Below, in pieces: positions 8,819 to 18,187 of a stretch of 64,000 bases of DNA. The notes under the pieces are model-generated. The model did not search any database and was not told where the DNA came from. It was given only the letters and a program-made list of their open reading frames with translations. This DNA comes from JANMDU01 sp043777675 (GTDB lineage: Bacteria; Pseudomonadota; Gammaproteobacteria; Burkholderiales; Burkholderiaceae_C). The stretch is taken from positions 1 to 64,000 of the forward strand of contig JAYWHR010000061.1 of the NCBI GenBank assembly GCA_043777675.1, read 5' to 3'. Position numbers and translations under genes: made by a program. Numbering within the stretch: position 1 is the stretch's first letter; each line of letters opens with the position of its first letter.

Positions 8819-9286
8819 TTGAAGCTCGCACAAGGCATCCTCTGTGGCTCGTGGGCGCTGGCCTTTCCCTTTGATTGGGCGCGCCAGATTGTCGATAACT
8901 TTGAGCTCAGCCCCATTCCTAAAGCGCCCATTTGGTTGCTTGGCGGAGCCAATGTGGACGGAGACATTATCCCAGTTGTCGATTTAAGTGTGTATCTTGG
9001 CGAAAGTACGACCAGCGCTTTGCGCCAACAACGCCTGCTCATTGGCGGATTGTCTGCAGCGCAAGGTAGCGCAGACACCACAGGCGATGCCATCGCTATC
9101 GCGTTTGAAGGTTTGCCCCAGCAATTAGGCTATGAACTGCACGCCTTAACTTACGCTGATGTGCTTCCAGCGCGCTTGCGAGAATTGTGTGTTGGCGTCG
9201 GTAGGAATGCCGCTGGTCATGAATATCTTGAAATCGATGCCGAGCGTTTGCTCGCTGCTTTGAGCGACGAATTGGCGAGAGTATGA
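8819..9286 (+). CDS. pilI: CheW-like adaptor (PilI-like)
   Basis: A 155-residue CheW-domain protein: LAFPFDWARQIV, then the PIPKAPIWLLGGANVDG segment and IIPVVDLSVYLG, typical of adaptors that bridge chemoreceptor and CheA kinase. The only start in this frame after the previous gene is TTG at 8819. I see no good ribosome site before it, so the start is uncertain; coupling to the upstream gene is possible. It lies 49 bases before the chemoreceptor gene. Function as PilI is inferred from family and neighbours. Confidence 0.8.
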   Translation: MKLAQGILCGSWALAFPFDWARQIVDNFELSPIPKAPIWLLGGANVDGDIIPVVDLSVYLGESTTSALRQQRLLIGGLSAAQGSADTTGDAIAIAFEGLPQQLGYELHALTYADVLPARLRELCVGVGRNAAGHEYLEIDAERLLAALSDELARV

Positions 9287-9335
9287 AACATATTCTCATC
9301 AGAAAAATATGTAATAGGCACAAGGAGCCCACAAC

Positions 9336-11831
9336 GTGAATATCCGGCAAAAAATGCTCATTGGCGCTGGCCTGTTAACACTGATCCCCGTAGCGATTAC
9401 CTCAGCTCTGCTGTGGCAAGGCGCCTCATCTCTTGCCGATTCAGCACTAAACACTCGAACCAAGAATCAGCTGAACTCGCTGCGAGATACCAAAGTCCAG
9501 CAGGTGACCGACGAGATCAACACGCGTGTGCGCAGCTTGCAAGTCTTGGCCGCTCAGCGATCAACTGTAGATGCCATGCGCGCCCTGAAGCCGGCATTTG
9601 CAACGGCTGCCAAAGATAAAGGGGTCGACCCTGCTGGCAATACGGCCGAGATCACAAAATACGTGCAAGAACAATTTGCGCCGGAATACGTCAAACGCAA
9701 TGCAGTCGCCATGCCAGATGTCAATAAATTCATTGCGGCGCTCGACCCGAACGGTTTGGCGCTCCAAAGCGAATTCATTGTGCGCAATCCCAACCCACTG
9801 GGTCAAAAAGAGCGCTTGATGAAAGGTGAGACAGCAAGTGCTTACAACCAAGCACACGCTCAATTTCACCCTGGATTTGAGCGCGCACAAAAACTATCAG
9901 AATACTATGACATTTTCTTGATTGACATCGAAACCGATGCTGTGATCTACACCGTTTTCAAAGAGCTTGATTTTGGCTCATCCTTGAGTAAAGGCATTGC
10001 ATCGAGCACCAAACTGGCAGAAGCCTACGGTAAGGTCAAACAAGCCGCGAATCGTGACGCGGTTTTTCTCTCGGATTTTGCGCCCTATCTTGCGTCGTAT
10101 GACGATCAAGCAGCGTTTGCTGCAGTCCCAGTTTTTGATGGTGACCGGCAAATCGGTGTAATTGCGATGCAGTACCCAATCGACAAAATCACCGACGTGA
10201 TGAGCTCCGGCAAATCTTGGGAAAAGATTGGCTTGGGCAAAACAGGTGACATGTTCTTAGTCGGGCAAGACAAGCTTTTGCGTACCAATGCCCGCTACCT
10301 CGTGGAAAACAAACAAGCTTTCTCTGATGTCTTGGGCGCTAAGCTCAGCGCAAGTCAACGCGCAAGTATGCTGAAGAAAGAGTCCACTATTGGTGTCGTG
10401 GCCATTGATTCAGACGCAACACGCCCAGCTTTGGCAGGGCAAGATGGCTTCACAGAATTTGTAGATTATCGCGGTATCAAATCCGTTGGCTCTTTTGGAC
10501 CTTTGAAGGTACAAGGCTTGAATTGGGGGTTGGTGGCCAAAATCGACGAAGCAGAGGCGAATGAATCGATCAACGAAATCAACCGTGGGTCGCTTGTGCG
10601 TGCTTTGGTTATTGCCGTGGCTGTTATTTTGGTGGCAGGCCTCGCAGTGACTGTATTCCTACAACAGCTACTGCGACCGATTCAAACGCTCTCTGATACT
10701 GTTCAAAAAGTGGCCTCCGGAGAGACCAATGCCCGCAGCCAACTGACGCAGCGAGACGAGATTGGTGATCTAGGTCGCGCGTTCGACGGATTGCTCGATG
10801 ACCGAATTACCTCTTTGGAAAAAGCCTCTAAAGAGAATGAAACGCTCAACAACTCGGTGATTGACTTGCTCCAAGCCGTGTTCCAATTGTCTAACCGAGA
10901 TTTGACAGCACGTGCGCCAGTGACCGAAGACATTATCGGCACCGTGTCGTCTTCGATCAATCAGTTCTCCGACGAGACAGCACGCACGCTCTCTGAAGTA
11001 CAGAAGATTGCCCAGCAGGTGGCCATGACATCTGAATCTGTGCGGGTGCAATCAGTGATGGTGGAAGAAACCGCCCGCGCTGAGCGAGAAGCACTGGATG
11101 CGATGTCGGAAAACTTAAGCCAAACGACCTCTCAGCTCGCTCAAGTGGCTCAGCTCTCCGAACAATCCAATAAGGCCGCAGGTATCGCAGCAGACGCGAC
11201 GCAAAACGCGTTGGTGGCGGTGCAGGGCACTGTGCAGGGCATGGATCAATTGCGTGAATCCATCTCAGACATGGAAAAACGCTTCAAACGATTGGGCGAG
11301 CGCTCGCAAGAGATTTCTACTGCTGTGCAGCTGATCAATGCGATTTCGGAGCGCACCCACGTTTTGGCTTTGAATGCTTCCATGCAAGCAGCTACTGCAG
11401 GTGAAGCCGGGCGCGGATTTGCGGTGGTGGCGGAGGAGGTGCAGCGTCTCTCAGACAGCTCTCGTCAAGCGACGGCAACGATCTCACAACTCGTGGGCAA
11501 TATTCAAGCCGAAACCAACGAAACACTGTTTACCGTGAACCGCCTGATTGGTGATGTGGTTCGCCAGACCGATCTGGCGCAGCGCGCAGGTGTGCAGATG
11601 AATCAAACGCAGGAAACAACCCAACAGTTGGTGAATCTGGTTCGCCAGATTGCACGATTCTCGGAGCAACAGGCGACGCTTGCATCCAACCTTCAACAGT
11701 CGGTGCTCGATATCAATGCTGGTACAGAGCAAACCTCCGCCGCGATTGCCGAGCAAACCGCTTCTACACAATCGCTAGCCAACTCATCGCGCCAACTGAT
11801 AGAAGCGGTGGGGCAGTTCAAGCTGGCTTGA
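9336..11831 (+). CDS. Chemoreceptor with periplasmic sensor fused to PilJ-type signalling half
   Basis: An 831-residue methyl-accepting chemotaxis protein. The first membrane segment is at about 8-28, the second near 425-450 (LVIAVAVILVAGLAVTV). The periplasmic region of about 390 residues looks like a helical stalk plus a Cache-type sensor (YDIFLIDI, VIYTVFKE, FAAVPVFDG), not the usual short PilJ sensor. After the membrane come HAMP-like segments and a signalling domain with the hairpin tip ISERTHVLALNASMQAA and GRGFAVVAEEVQRL, characteristic of PilJ-like receptors. The GTG start at 9336 has AAGGAG at 9322-9327. The ligand cannot be read from the sequence. Confidence 0.88.
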   Translation: MNIRQKMLIGAGLLTLIPVAITSALLWQGASSLADSALNTRTKNQLNSLRDTKVQQVTDEINTRVRSLQVLAAQRSTVDAMRALKPAFATAAKDKGVDPAGNTAEITKYVQEQFAPEYVKRNAVAMPDVNKFIAALDPNGLALQSEFIVRNPNPLGQKERLMKGETASAYNQAHAQFHPGFERAQKLSEYYDIFLIDIETDAVIYTVFKELDFGSSLSKGIASSTKLAEAYGKVKQAANRDAVFLSDFAPYLASYDDQAAFAAVPVFDGDRQIGVIAMQYPIDKITDVMSSGKSWEKIGLGKTGDMFLVGQDKLLRTNARYLVENKQAFSDVLGAKLSASQRASMLKKESTIGVVAIDSDATRPALAGQDGFTEFVDYRGIKSVGSFGPLKVQGLNWGLVAKIDEAEANESINEINRGSLVRALVIAVAVILVAGLAVTVFLQQLLRPIQTLSDTVQKVASGETNARSQLTQRDEIGDLGRAFDGLLDDRITSLEKASKENETLNNSVIDLLQAVFQLSNRDLTARAPVTEDIIGTVSSSINQFSDETARTLSEVQKIAQQVAMTSESVRVQSVMVEETARAEREALDAMSENLSQTTSQLAQVAQLSEQSNKAAGIAADATQNALVAVQGTVQGMDQLRESISDMEKRFKRLGERSQEISTAVQLINAISERTHVLALNASMQAATAGEAGRGFAVVAEEVQRLSDSSRQATATISQLVGNIQAETNETLFTVNRLIGDVVRQTDLAQRAGVQMNQTQETTQQLVNLVRQIARFSEQQATLASNLQQSVLDINAGTEQTSAAIAEQTASTQSLANSSRQLIEAVGQFKLA

Positions 11832-11852
11832 TGTGCACGCAGACACTTTAAA

Positions 11853-14687
11853 ATGAATATCAGCGATCTGCTAGGCCTTCTGCACGAAGAATTCGCGCTG
11901 GATGTGCCGATGGCTATGCAGGCGGCGCAGGATGCTACTGCGCATCCTGATGCTGCTGCACAGCACCTTGAGCCTGTGGTGGGGTACATTGAGCGCTCTA
12001 TGCAGGCCAGCGCATTGGTGAGTTTGCATGGCTGGGGTAGCTATCTGTCTCAAGTCTCGCAGTTTGCGCAATTGCAGATGATGGCTCCCGATCTTCCCAG
12101 CCTGCAATGGCTCTCGCAATGGACATCGCCTGCGCTTGCGTATCTCGCGGCACCGGCCAAGCAAGCCACCGCACAGGCCATTATTGATTACCTCAAGTCT
12201 TGCCCGCAAGCCACTGATGATGAAGCGCTTGCTTTGTTGCATGAGCAGCTCCTTATACCGCCTGCTCTTGCTGCGGAAGAGGCTGCTGCTGCGCAGGCTG
12301 TGGTGGACGATGCTACGCCAGACGATGTGACCTTGCAGACCGATGATGTGGATGGCAGCTTGCTTTCTGCCATGCTGCAAGATGCTCCAGAGCAACTGGA
12401 GCGCTTGATGGGCTATTTGGATGAGCTGGCCGCCGGCCGGGTCGATTCCGCGCGCTTGATCGAAGCGCAACGCATAGCCCATACATTCAAAGGTTCAGGC
12501 AACATCATCGGCTTACCCGGTGTTGGCCGCATTTCACATCGCTTGGAAGATGTGATGGAGTGGACGCTTGAGCAAACCCAAGCGGGCCAGCCGAGTAACA
12601 GTGCTGCTGTCCGGGATATGCGACATGCTGTGGACATCTTGCAGCATATGGCTGCACACCTGCAAGGCGAGGAAGCGCCGCCTGACGGTTCACAAGAATG
12701 TTTGCAGCGTTTGATTGATTGGGTGAACTGGATTCGCCAAGAAACGGCAACAACTCAGTCACCAGAGCCACTCGCCGCACAAGGTGCTATGAATTTAGTA
12801 GCGTTTGACGCAATGGATATACCGGCTATCACGCAATCGGTGAATCAATCCGAAGTGCAGACCCCTGATGAACAGATGCTGCGGGTGGGTGTGAATCGTT
12901 TGAGTCGCGTGTTGCGCCGCGCCACGCAATCGATTGTGGCCTCTCAGCGCGTCAGCCAGTTGGTGCGCACAGCGAATGATCGGCTTGCTGCGATTGAGGT
13001 GAGCCATGCTGAGCTGTCACGCCGCCTGCGCGAGCTGGAGCAGACGGTGGACAAGCAAGTCGTGCAGCTTCGCGGTAAAAAAGAATCTGGCGAGGATTTT
13101 GATCCGCTTGAAATGGATCGCTACGATGGGCTGTATTCCTTGTCTCGCTTCGTGACTGAGGCGGTGCAAGATGGGCTGGAGCTGTCTCGCCAAGCGCGCA
13201 GCCAAGTGGTTCTTGCACAACAGATTCTGCGCGATGAAGATCAGCTACAGCGCCAGCAGCACCGAGATTTACTGGGTGCCCGCCTCGTGCCGGTAAAGAC
13301 CATATTGCCGCGCCTCAAGCGCAATGTGGCTCAAACCGCCGCGTCGACAGGCAAGCAAGCTCAGCTGATTATTGAAGGTGAAAACACGACACTTGATGCA
13401 GATGTGCTCACACGCCTCACAGAGCCACTCTTGCATTTACTGCGCAACGCCGTGGACCATGGCTTGGAATCGCCCGACGAACGCAACATGCTGGGCAAGA
13501 GCGAGCTGGGCACAATCACGCTGAGCTTTCGCCGAGTGGGGCAGGATGTGGAGTTGGTGTGCGCCGATGATGGCCGCGGCTTAGATTTGCCTACGATCTA
13601 CGACAAAGCTGTGGAGTATGGCTTGATCGAGCGGGGCGCGCAACTTTCTGAGGATGAGATACGCCGGTTGATTTTGCGGCCTGGCTTTTCAACCAAAGGC
13701 GCGGTCACAGAGGTCTCTGGTCGTGGGGTCGGCATGGACATTGTGAACGATCGCGTTGCCGGTTTGAAAGGGAGTCTAGACATTACAAGCCAACCGTATG
13801 CTGGATCACGCTTTATTTTGCGTGTCCCAGTCTCTAGCGGTGCGGTGCAGGCGTTGATCGTCCAATGTGTTCAGGAAGAAGTGGCATTGCCCTCTGATCA
13901 AGTGGTGCAGGCCTTGGCTGCAGATGAAGTTCAAATCGTGGAAGCGGCTGGGGCAGCGCCCTTTTTGCGTCACCTGGGGCAAGACTACCCAGTTTACCCC
14001 TTGGGCGTATGGCTGGGGTATGAAGATGCAGGCGCTAGCCTTGCTGGCAAACCTGCTGTGCTGTGTCGAGGTGCAATGCAAACCATTGCCGTTGTGGTGG
14101 ATGCGGTGGTCGATGCGCGCGAGTTGATTTTGCAAGATGTGGGCCGATTGACTCGGCGTATTGCAGGCGTTGTGGGCGGTGCGCTGCGAAACGATGGTCG
14201 TCCGATGTTTTTGTTAGATGTGGCCGCTTTGGAGCGCGCATCTCAAACCACTCGTACAGCGAGTTCCTCGTTAGTCATGCGTCGCCGTATGGCCGTGCAG
14301 CGCACGCGGGTGTTGGTGGTCGATGATGCGCTCTCGGTGCGTCGTTCCATGGAGCAGTTGCTTGAAGATGCGGGCTACGATGTGGTGATGGCTGCTGATG
14401 GCTACTTAGCGCTGGAAGTGCTGCGTAACAAAACGCCTGCTATTGTGTTGACCGATCTGGAAATGCCGAATATGAATGGTCTGGAGCTGACCAAGCGCTT
14501 GCGCGAGCTGCCTCAATTTATGGGTACGCCGATTGTGATGATCACCTCGCGCGCTAGCGACAAGCACCGCAATCTGGCAGAGGAAGCAGGCGTGGATCTG
14601 TATCTTACGAAGCCGTATACCGATGCGACCTTGATTGAACATGTCAAACGCCTCACATCGCAGGACGCCTCCGCATTGATGGTTTAA
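11853..14687 (+). CDS. ChpA-like CheA/CheY hybrid kinase with one Hpt domain
   Basis: A 944-residue hybrid kinase. After an N-terminal helical region comes one Hpt domain (about 165-280) with the phospho-accepting His in IAHTFKGSG (H210). A linker follows, with residues about 312-325 encoded by a dispersed repeat. Then come a long helical dimerisation segment, the HATPase (LLRNAVDHGLE, DDGRGLDL, GRGVGMDIV), a CheW-like regulatory domain and a C-terminal receiver (VLVVDDALS, phospho-Asp in LTDLEMP at D868, Lys in YLTKPYT). Pseudomonas ChpA has many Hpt-type domains; this one is compact. It should phosphorylate the two upstream response regulators and steer twitching motility. I see no cheR or cheB homologue nearby. 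Confidence 0.88.
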   Translation: MNISDLLGLLHEEFALDVPMAMQAAQDATAHPDAAAQHLEPVVGYIERSMQASALVSLHGWGSYLSQVSQFAQLQMMAPDLPSLQWLSQWTSPALAYLAAPAKQATAQAIIDYLKSCPQATDDEALALLHEQLLIPPALAAEEAAAAQAVVDDATPDDVTLQTDDVDGSLLSAMLQDAPEQLERLMGYLDELAAGRVDSARLIEAQRIAHTFKGSGNIIGLPGVGRISHRLEDVMEWTLEQTQAGQPSNSAAVRDMRHAVDILQHMAAHLQGEEAPPDGSQECLQRLIDWVNWIRQETATTQSPEPLAAQGAMNLVAFDAMDIPAITQSVNQSEVQTPDEQMLRVGVNRLSRVLRRATQSIVASQRVSQLVRTANDRLAAIEVSHAELSRRLRELEQTVDKQVVQLRGKKESGEDFDPLEMDRYDGLYSLSRFVTEAVQDGLELSRQARSQVVLAQQILRDEDQLQRQQHRDLLGARLVPVKTILPRLKRNVAQTAASTGKQAQLIIEGENTTLDADVLTRLTEPLLHLLRNAVDHGLESPDERNMLGKSELGTITLSFRRVGQDVELVCADDGRGLDLPTIYDKAVEYGLIERGAQLSEDEIRRLILRPGFSTKGAVTEVSGRGVGMDIVNDRVAGLKGSLDITSQPYAGSRFILRVPVSSGAVQALIVQCVQEEVALPSDQVVQALAADEVQIVEAAGAAPFLRHLGQDYPVYPLGVWLGYEDAGASLAGKPAVLCRGAMQTIAVVVDAVVDARELILQDVGRLTRRIAGVVGGALRNDGRPMFLLDVAALERASQTTRTASSSLVMRRRMAVQRTRVLVVDDALSVRRSMEQLLEDAGYDVVMAADGYLALEVLRNKTPAIVLTDLEMPNMNGLELTKRLRELPQFMGTPIVMITSRASDKHRNLAEEAGVDLYLTKPYTDATLIEHVKRLTSQDASALMV
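12786..12828 (-). repeat. Dispersed repeat, copy R4, inside chpA-like gene
   Basis: GCTATGAATTTAGTAGCG, then TTTGACGCA, then CCGGCTA. It is read in frame and encodes AMNLVAFDAMDIPA in the linker between the Hpt domain and the dimerisation helices. Confidence 0.8.
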
Positions 14688-14730
14688 AGCGGGGTTTCCT
14701 AGGTGAGCTGTGTCAGCCTAAAATCCCTTT

Positions 14731-15735
14731 ATGAGCATGACAGACACACAAGCCCAGCAAGCGATAGATTTGGCGCTACAGACCCTTGATATAGAAGCTG
14801 CTGCCATTGCAGAGCTGCGCACTCGCTTGGCTGTCGAAGCCTTGGCAGCGCAGGCATTTGCACAAGCTGTTGAAACGATTTTGCTCACCAAGGGGCGCGT
14901 GGTTGTGATGGGCATGGGCAAGAGCGGTCATGTGGGGCGAAAAGTTGCTGCCACGCTAGCTTCCACGGGCACAGCGGCGATGTTCGTTCATCCGGCAGAA
15001 GCTAGCCATGGCGATCTTGGCATGGTCAAGTCGATAGATACCGTGTTGGCGATTTCTAATTCAGGCGAAGTAGCCGAGTTGTCGGTCATCTTGCCTTTCA
15101 TCAAACGAATGGATGTGAAGCTGATCGCCATCACGGGTGGTTTGCAATCCACTTTAGCGCAGCATGCGGATGTCGTACTGGATTGTTCAGTGACCAAGGA
15201 AGCTTGCCCGCTGAATCTGGCACCGACCGCCAGCACGACAGCACAAATGGCTCTAGGCGATGCTTTGGCCATGGCGCTGCTCGATGCTCGCGGCTTCAAA
15301 GCCGAGGATTTTGCGCGATCGCATCCCGGTGGCAGCCTCGGGCGCAAGCTGCTGATGCATGTGCGTGATTTGATGCGCACCGGTACGGATGTACCGTGTG
15401 TGCAAACGAATACCAATTTCTCGGATCTGATGCGTGAGATGAGCCGCAAAGGTTTGGGGGCATCGGCCATCGTGGATGCGACTGGGCATGTTTTGGGCAT
15501 CTTCACCGATGGTGATTTACGCCGCCTGATAGAGCGTGGTGTGGATTTGCGCGAACTCACTGCTGCAGAGGTGATGCACAAAGGCAGCCTGACGATCTCG
15601 CCCGATGCATTGGCGGTGGAAGCTGTAGAGCTCATGGAGCAGCATCGCGTCACAAGTGTCCTTGTCACCGATGCACACGGTTTGCTGATGGGCGCGCTCA
15701 ACTCCAACGATTTGATGCGCGCCAAGGTGATTTGA
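14731..15735 (+). CDS. kdsD: Arabinose-5-phosphate isomerase
   Basis: A 334-residue KpsF/GutQ-family enzyme converting ribulose 5-phosphate to arabinose 5-phosphate, the first step to the lipopolysaccharide sugar KDO. The SIS domain (about 35-190) shows GMGKSGHVG and the phosphosugar-binding SNSGEV. The active-site segment SHPGGSLGR is present, followed by two CBS domains (about 205-334, with GIFTDGDLRR). Length is normal. It lies 44 bases after the chemosensory cluster and 12 bases before lptC. The phosphatase gene kdsC, which commonly sits between them in related bacteria, is absent here. Confidence 0.93.
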   Translation: MSMTDTQAQQAIDLALQTLDIEAAAIAELRTRLAVEALAAQAFAQAVETILLTKGRVVVMGMGKSGHVGRKVAATLASTGTAAMFVHPAEASHGDLGMVKSIDTVLAISNSGEVAELSVILPFIKRMDVKLIAITGGLQSTLAQHADVVLDCSVTKEACPLNLAPTASTTAQMALGDALAMALLDARGFKAEDFARSHPGGSLGRKLLMHVRDLMRTGTDVPCVQTNTNFSDLMREMSRKGLGASAIVDATGHVLGIFTDGDLRRLIERGVDLRELTAAEVMHKGSLTISPDALAVEAVELMEQHRVTSVLVTDAHGLLMGALNSNDLMRAKVI

Positions 15736-15747
15736 GGCAGCACCGAG

Positions 15748-16374
15748 ATGAATGCTTCACCCATCCTTCGTAAATTATTGGGCAAAATCACGCTCTATCT
15801 ACCCATGGTCATCATGGGATTGTTGGCTTTGGGCAGCTGGTTGCTTGCTCGCAATACGCCAAAGATAGCGGCTGCTGCAGTGGAGCAGCAAGTGCGAAGC
15901 GAGCCAGATTACATTCTCACCCAGTTTTCAGTCAAAAATTTTGATGTACAAGGCGTGTTGATGAGCGAAGTTTTAGGCAGTAAAGCCAAGCATTTTCCGG
16001 CCACAGACATCCTAGAAGTCGACAACGCGCGTTTTCGCTCTGCGCGCGGCACGGCAAGTACAACTGGCCGTGGGAACCGCGCCTACAGCAATGGCGATGG
16101 CTCTGAAGTGCAGCTTGTTGGCAATGCAGTGGTGGTGCGTGCGGCTAGCAAAGATCAGCAAGGCAAAGACATGCCACGCGTTGAATTTCGTGGAGATTTT
16201 TTACATGCTTTTATTCGTACGGACGAATTGAAATCCCACAAACCAGTCACCGTATTGCGCGGCGCAGATCAATTCAGTGGTGATGCGATGCTTTACAACA
16301 AAGTCGAAGGTATCGTGCAACTTGATGGAAGAGTTCGCGTGCGACTTGAGCCAAAAGCTGCCATTACTCAATAA
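15748..16374 (+). CDS. lptC: LPS export periplasmic protein LptC
   Basis: A 208-residue protein with an N-terminal membrane anchor (about 15-34, VIMGLLALGSWLLA) and a periplasmic beta-jellyroll region (FSVKNFD, GNAVVVRA, VEGIVQLDGRVRV), as in LptC. LptC links the inner-membrane LptBFG transporter to the LptA bridge. It directly follows kdsD. lptA and lptB, its usual downstream partners, do not follow; an SDR gene starts 14 bases later. Confidence 0.85.
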   Translation: MNASPILRKLLGKITLYLPMVIMGLLALGSWLLARNTPKIAAAAVEQQVRSEPDYILTQFSVKNFDVQGVLMSEVLGSKAKHFPATDILEVDNARFRSARGTASTTGRGNRAYSNGDGSEVQLVGNAVVVRAASKDQQGKDMPRVEFRGDFLHAFIRTDELKSHKPVTVLRGADQFSGDAMLYNKVEGIVQLDGRVRVRLEPKAAITQ

Positions 16375-16388
16375 ATTAAGGAGCGCTC

Positions 16389-17180
16389 GTGCCACAACCA
16401 CTCGTCTTCATCACCGGTGCTTCCAGCGGGCTTGGCCAAGCGTTGGCTTGGCGCTTTTATCAGGCTGGTTATCGACTCGCCTTGGTCGCACGCCGTGTTT
16501 CTGAGGTCGAATCGTGGGTTAGCCGGCATAAAATAAGCGCTGAATGCTATAGTATTTATAGCGCCGATGTGGCACAAACGGATAGCATCGTGCAAGCAGG
16601 ACGAGAGTGCATCGCGCGCCAAGGTGTACCTGATGTGGTGATTGCTAATGCGGGTATCAGTATAGGTATCGATTCGGCGATCCGTGGCGACATTAATGTG
16701 ATCGCGCAAACCTTCGCGACTAACAATATCGGCTTGGCTGCCACATTCCATCCGTTCATCACCGGCATGGTGCAAAGAAGAAGTGGCACTCTGGTCGGCA
16801 TTGCGAGCGTGGCTGGCATTCGCGGCTTGCCGGGGCATGGCGCTTATTGCGCGAGCAAAGCGGCGGTGATCAGCTACTGCGAAAGCCTGCGCGGCGAGCT
16901 GCGCGCTGAGACAGGCAAAGATGGCGTGCAGGTGGTGACGATTGCGCCCGGTTATGTGGCCACGCCGCTGACCGCGCAAAATTCCTACAGCATGCCTTTC
17001 TTGATGCAGCCAGAAGATTTTGCAAATCGCGCTTTTGAAGCGATTGCAGCGGGCGTGAGTTACCGCGTGATCCCCTGGCAAATGGGTGTCGTAGCCAAAC
17101 TGCTGCGCATTCTGCCTAACTGGCTTTTTGACAAAGTCCTCGCAGACCGCCCGCGCAAGAAGCGGCGATCAGAGCCATAG
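16389..17180 (+). CDS. Short-chain dehydrogenase/reductase
   Basis: A 263-residue SDR with cofactor motif TGASSGLG (about 9-16), NAG (NAGIS), the catalytic Ser in IASVAG and YxxxK in YCASK. The GTG start at 16389 is supported by AAGGAG ending 5 bases before it. Residues about 45-58 (SRHKISAECYSIYSA) are encoded by a dispersed repeat, in the variable part between the coenzyme-binding strands. Substrate unknown. It is probably the last gene of the kdsD-lptC unit and ends four bases before a convergent gene. Confidence 0.88.
   Translation: MPQPLVFITGASSGLGQALAWRFYQAGYRLALVARRVSEVESWVSRHKISAECYSIYSADVAQTDSIVQAGRECIARQGVPDVVIANAGISIGIDSAIRGDINVIAQTFATNNIGLAATFHPFITGMVQRRSGTLVGIASVAGIRGLPGHGAYCASKAAVISYCESLRGELRAETGKDGVQVVTIAPGYVATPLTAQNSYSMPFLMQPEDFANRAFEAIAAGVSYRVIPWQMGVVAKLLRILPNWLFDKVLADRPRKKRRSEP
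16520..16563 (+). repeat. Dispersed repeat, copy R5, inside SDR gene
   Basis: TAGCCGGCATAAAATAAGCG, then AATGCTATA and TATAGCG. It is read in a different frame from R2, R6 and R14, one in which its TAA is not a codon, and encodes part of the SDR. Confidence 0.85.
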
Positions 17181-17184
17181 GGCT

Positions 17185-18144
17185 TTAGAGCACGTTCTTT
17201 TCTTTGTAGAAACGCATTGCGCCAGCGTGAAACGGCACGACCCGATTCAGCGATGCATTGGCTATGCGTGTCGATGCTGCGCTAGCGTGAATTTGCAAAG
17301 GATTGTCGAGCGAAAGTACTTGCTGAGTGATCCAGTAGGCATCAGCCTCAGGAAACCCAGCGTGCGCCATCACGAAGTTCCAAGCGGCCACAGATTTCAC
17401 AGTTTGTGTTTGGCCGCGATAGGTGTTTGCTGAAATCAGTGCGGGGCTCAGAAAAGCAAAGCGCTTGAGCATTGCGGCTTGCGCTTCATCGCTTAAGCCA
17501 AACACGAGCGCATCCCCACTATCGGCCACTTGCTTCAGCGCAGGAATCGGCAGCGCCGCGCCTTGCCACAGCGCGTCAATCTGGCCGCCGAGCAAGTCTG
17601 TAGTTAAGCCAGCCGGTGTGCCATTGATGATTTGTGCGTTGATGCCCGTCACTTCCAGCAAGCCTTTGAAGAAACTCTCCGCTGGTCCGCCGGCTGGGCC
17701 CACGCCCACACGCTTTCCCTGCAAACCGGCCAGCGTTTCAATGCCGGAGCGTCGCAAGGCAGCGATCTGAAATGATGTCTCGTACATCGGAAAGAGTGCA
17801 CGCAGGTTGGGGAATTTTTGCCCTTGCGTCCAAGTGCCTGTTCCAGTGAGTGCTTCATGAGCGGTGCCGAGAAACACGGTGGCGAGTTGCTGTTTTTCCA
17901 CGTCGATCTTGCGGATGTTTTCAATCGAACCCGCTGAAGTCAAAGCCTGTGTCTTCAAACCTTGGCGGCTGAGGTATTGCGCCAAGCCTTGTGCATAAGG
18001 CAAGAAGGCGCTGCCTTGGCCTGCGCTGTAGATGCCCAAGTCTACCAACGTGGGGCGAGACGGCGCGGGGCTGGCGCAGCCCAGCAGGCAGAGGCTAGCC
18101 GTGCTGCTCGAAGCAAGCAGGATGGTACGGCGAGATGGATGCAT
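17185..18144 (-). CDS. TAXI-family solute-binding lipoprotein
   Basis: A 319-residue protein with a lipoprotein signal (lipobox LLGC, Cys23, with an RR in front) and a TAXI-type TRAP receptor fold. The family features GIYSAGQGSAFLPYAQGLAQ near the start, GxxxSIENI and KRVGVGPAGGP are visible. Such receptors deliver organic acids such as glutamate or related compounds to a fused TRAP permease. No TRAP membrane gene is present in the window, so it is an orphan receptor here. The start has AGGAG upstream. A terminator just upstream separates it from the deacylase-like gene. Confidence 0.85.
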   Translation of the reverse strand: MHPSRRTILLASSSTASLCLLGCASPAPSRPTLVDLGIYSAGQGSAFLPYAQGLAQYLSRQGLKTQALTSAGSIENIRKIDVEKQQLATVFLGTAHEALTGTGTWTQGQKFPNLRALFPMYETSFQIAALRRSGIETLAGLQGKRVGVGPAGGPAESFFKGLLEVTGINAQIINGTPAGLTTDLLGGQIDALWQGAALPIPALKQVADSGDALVFGLSDEAQAAMLKRFAFLSPALISANTYRGQTQTVKSVAAWNFVMAHAGFPEADAYWITQQVLSLDNPLQIHASAASTRIANASLNRVVPFHAGAMRFYKEKNVL

Positions 18145-18187
18145 GATGTGTCTCCTGAAAATAAGTGTTTGTGATTAACTATGCGCT

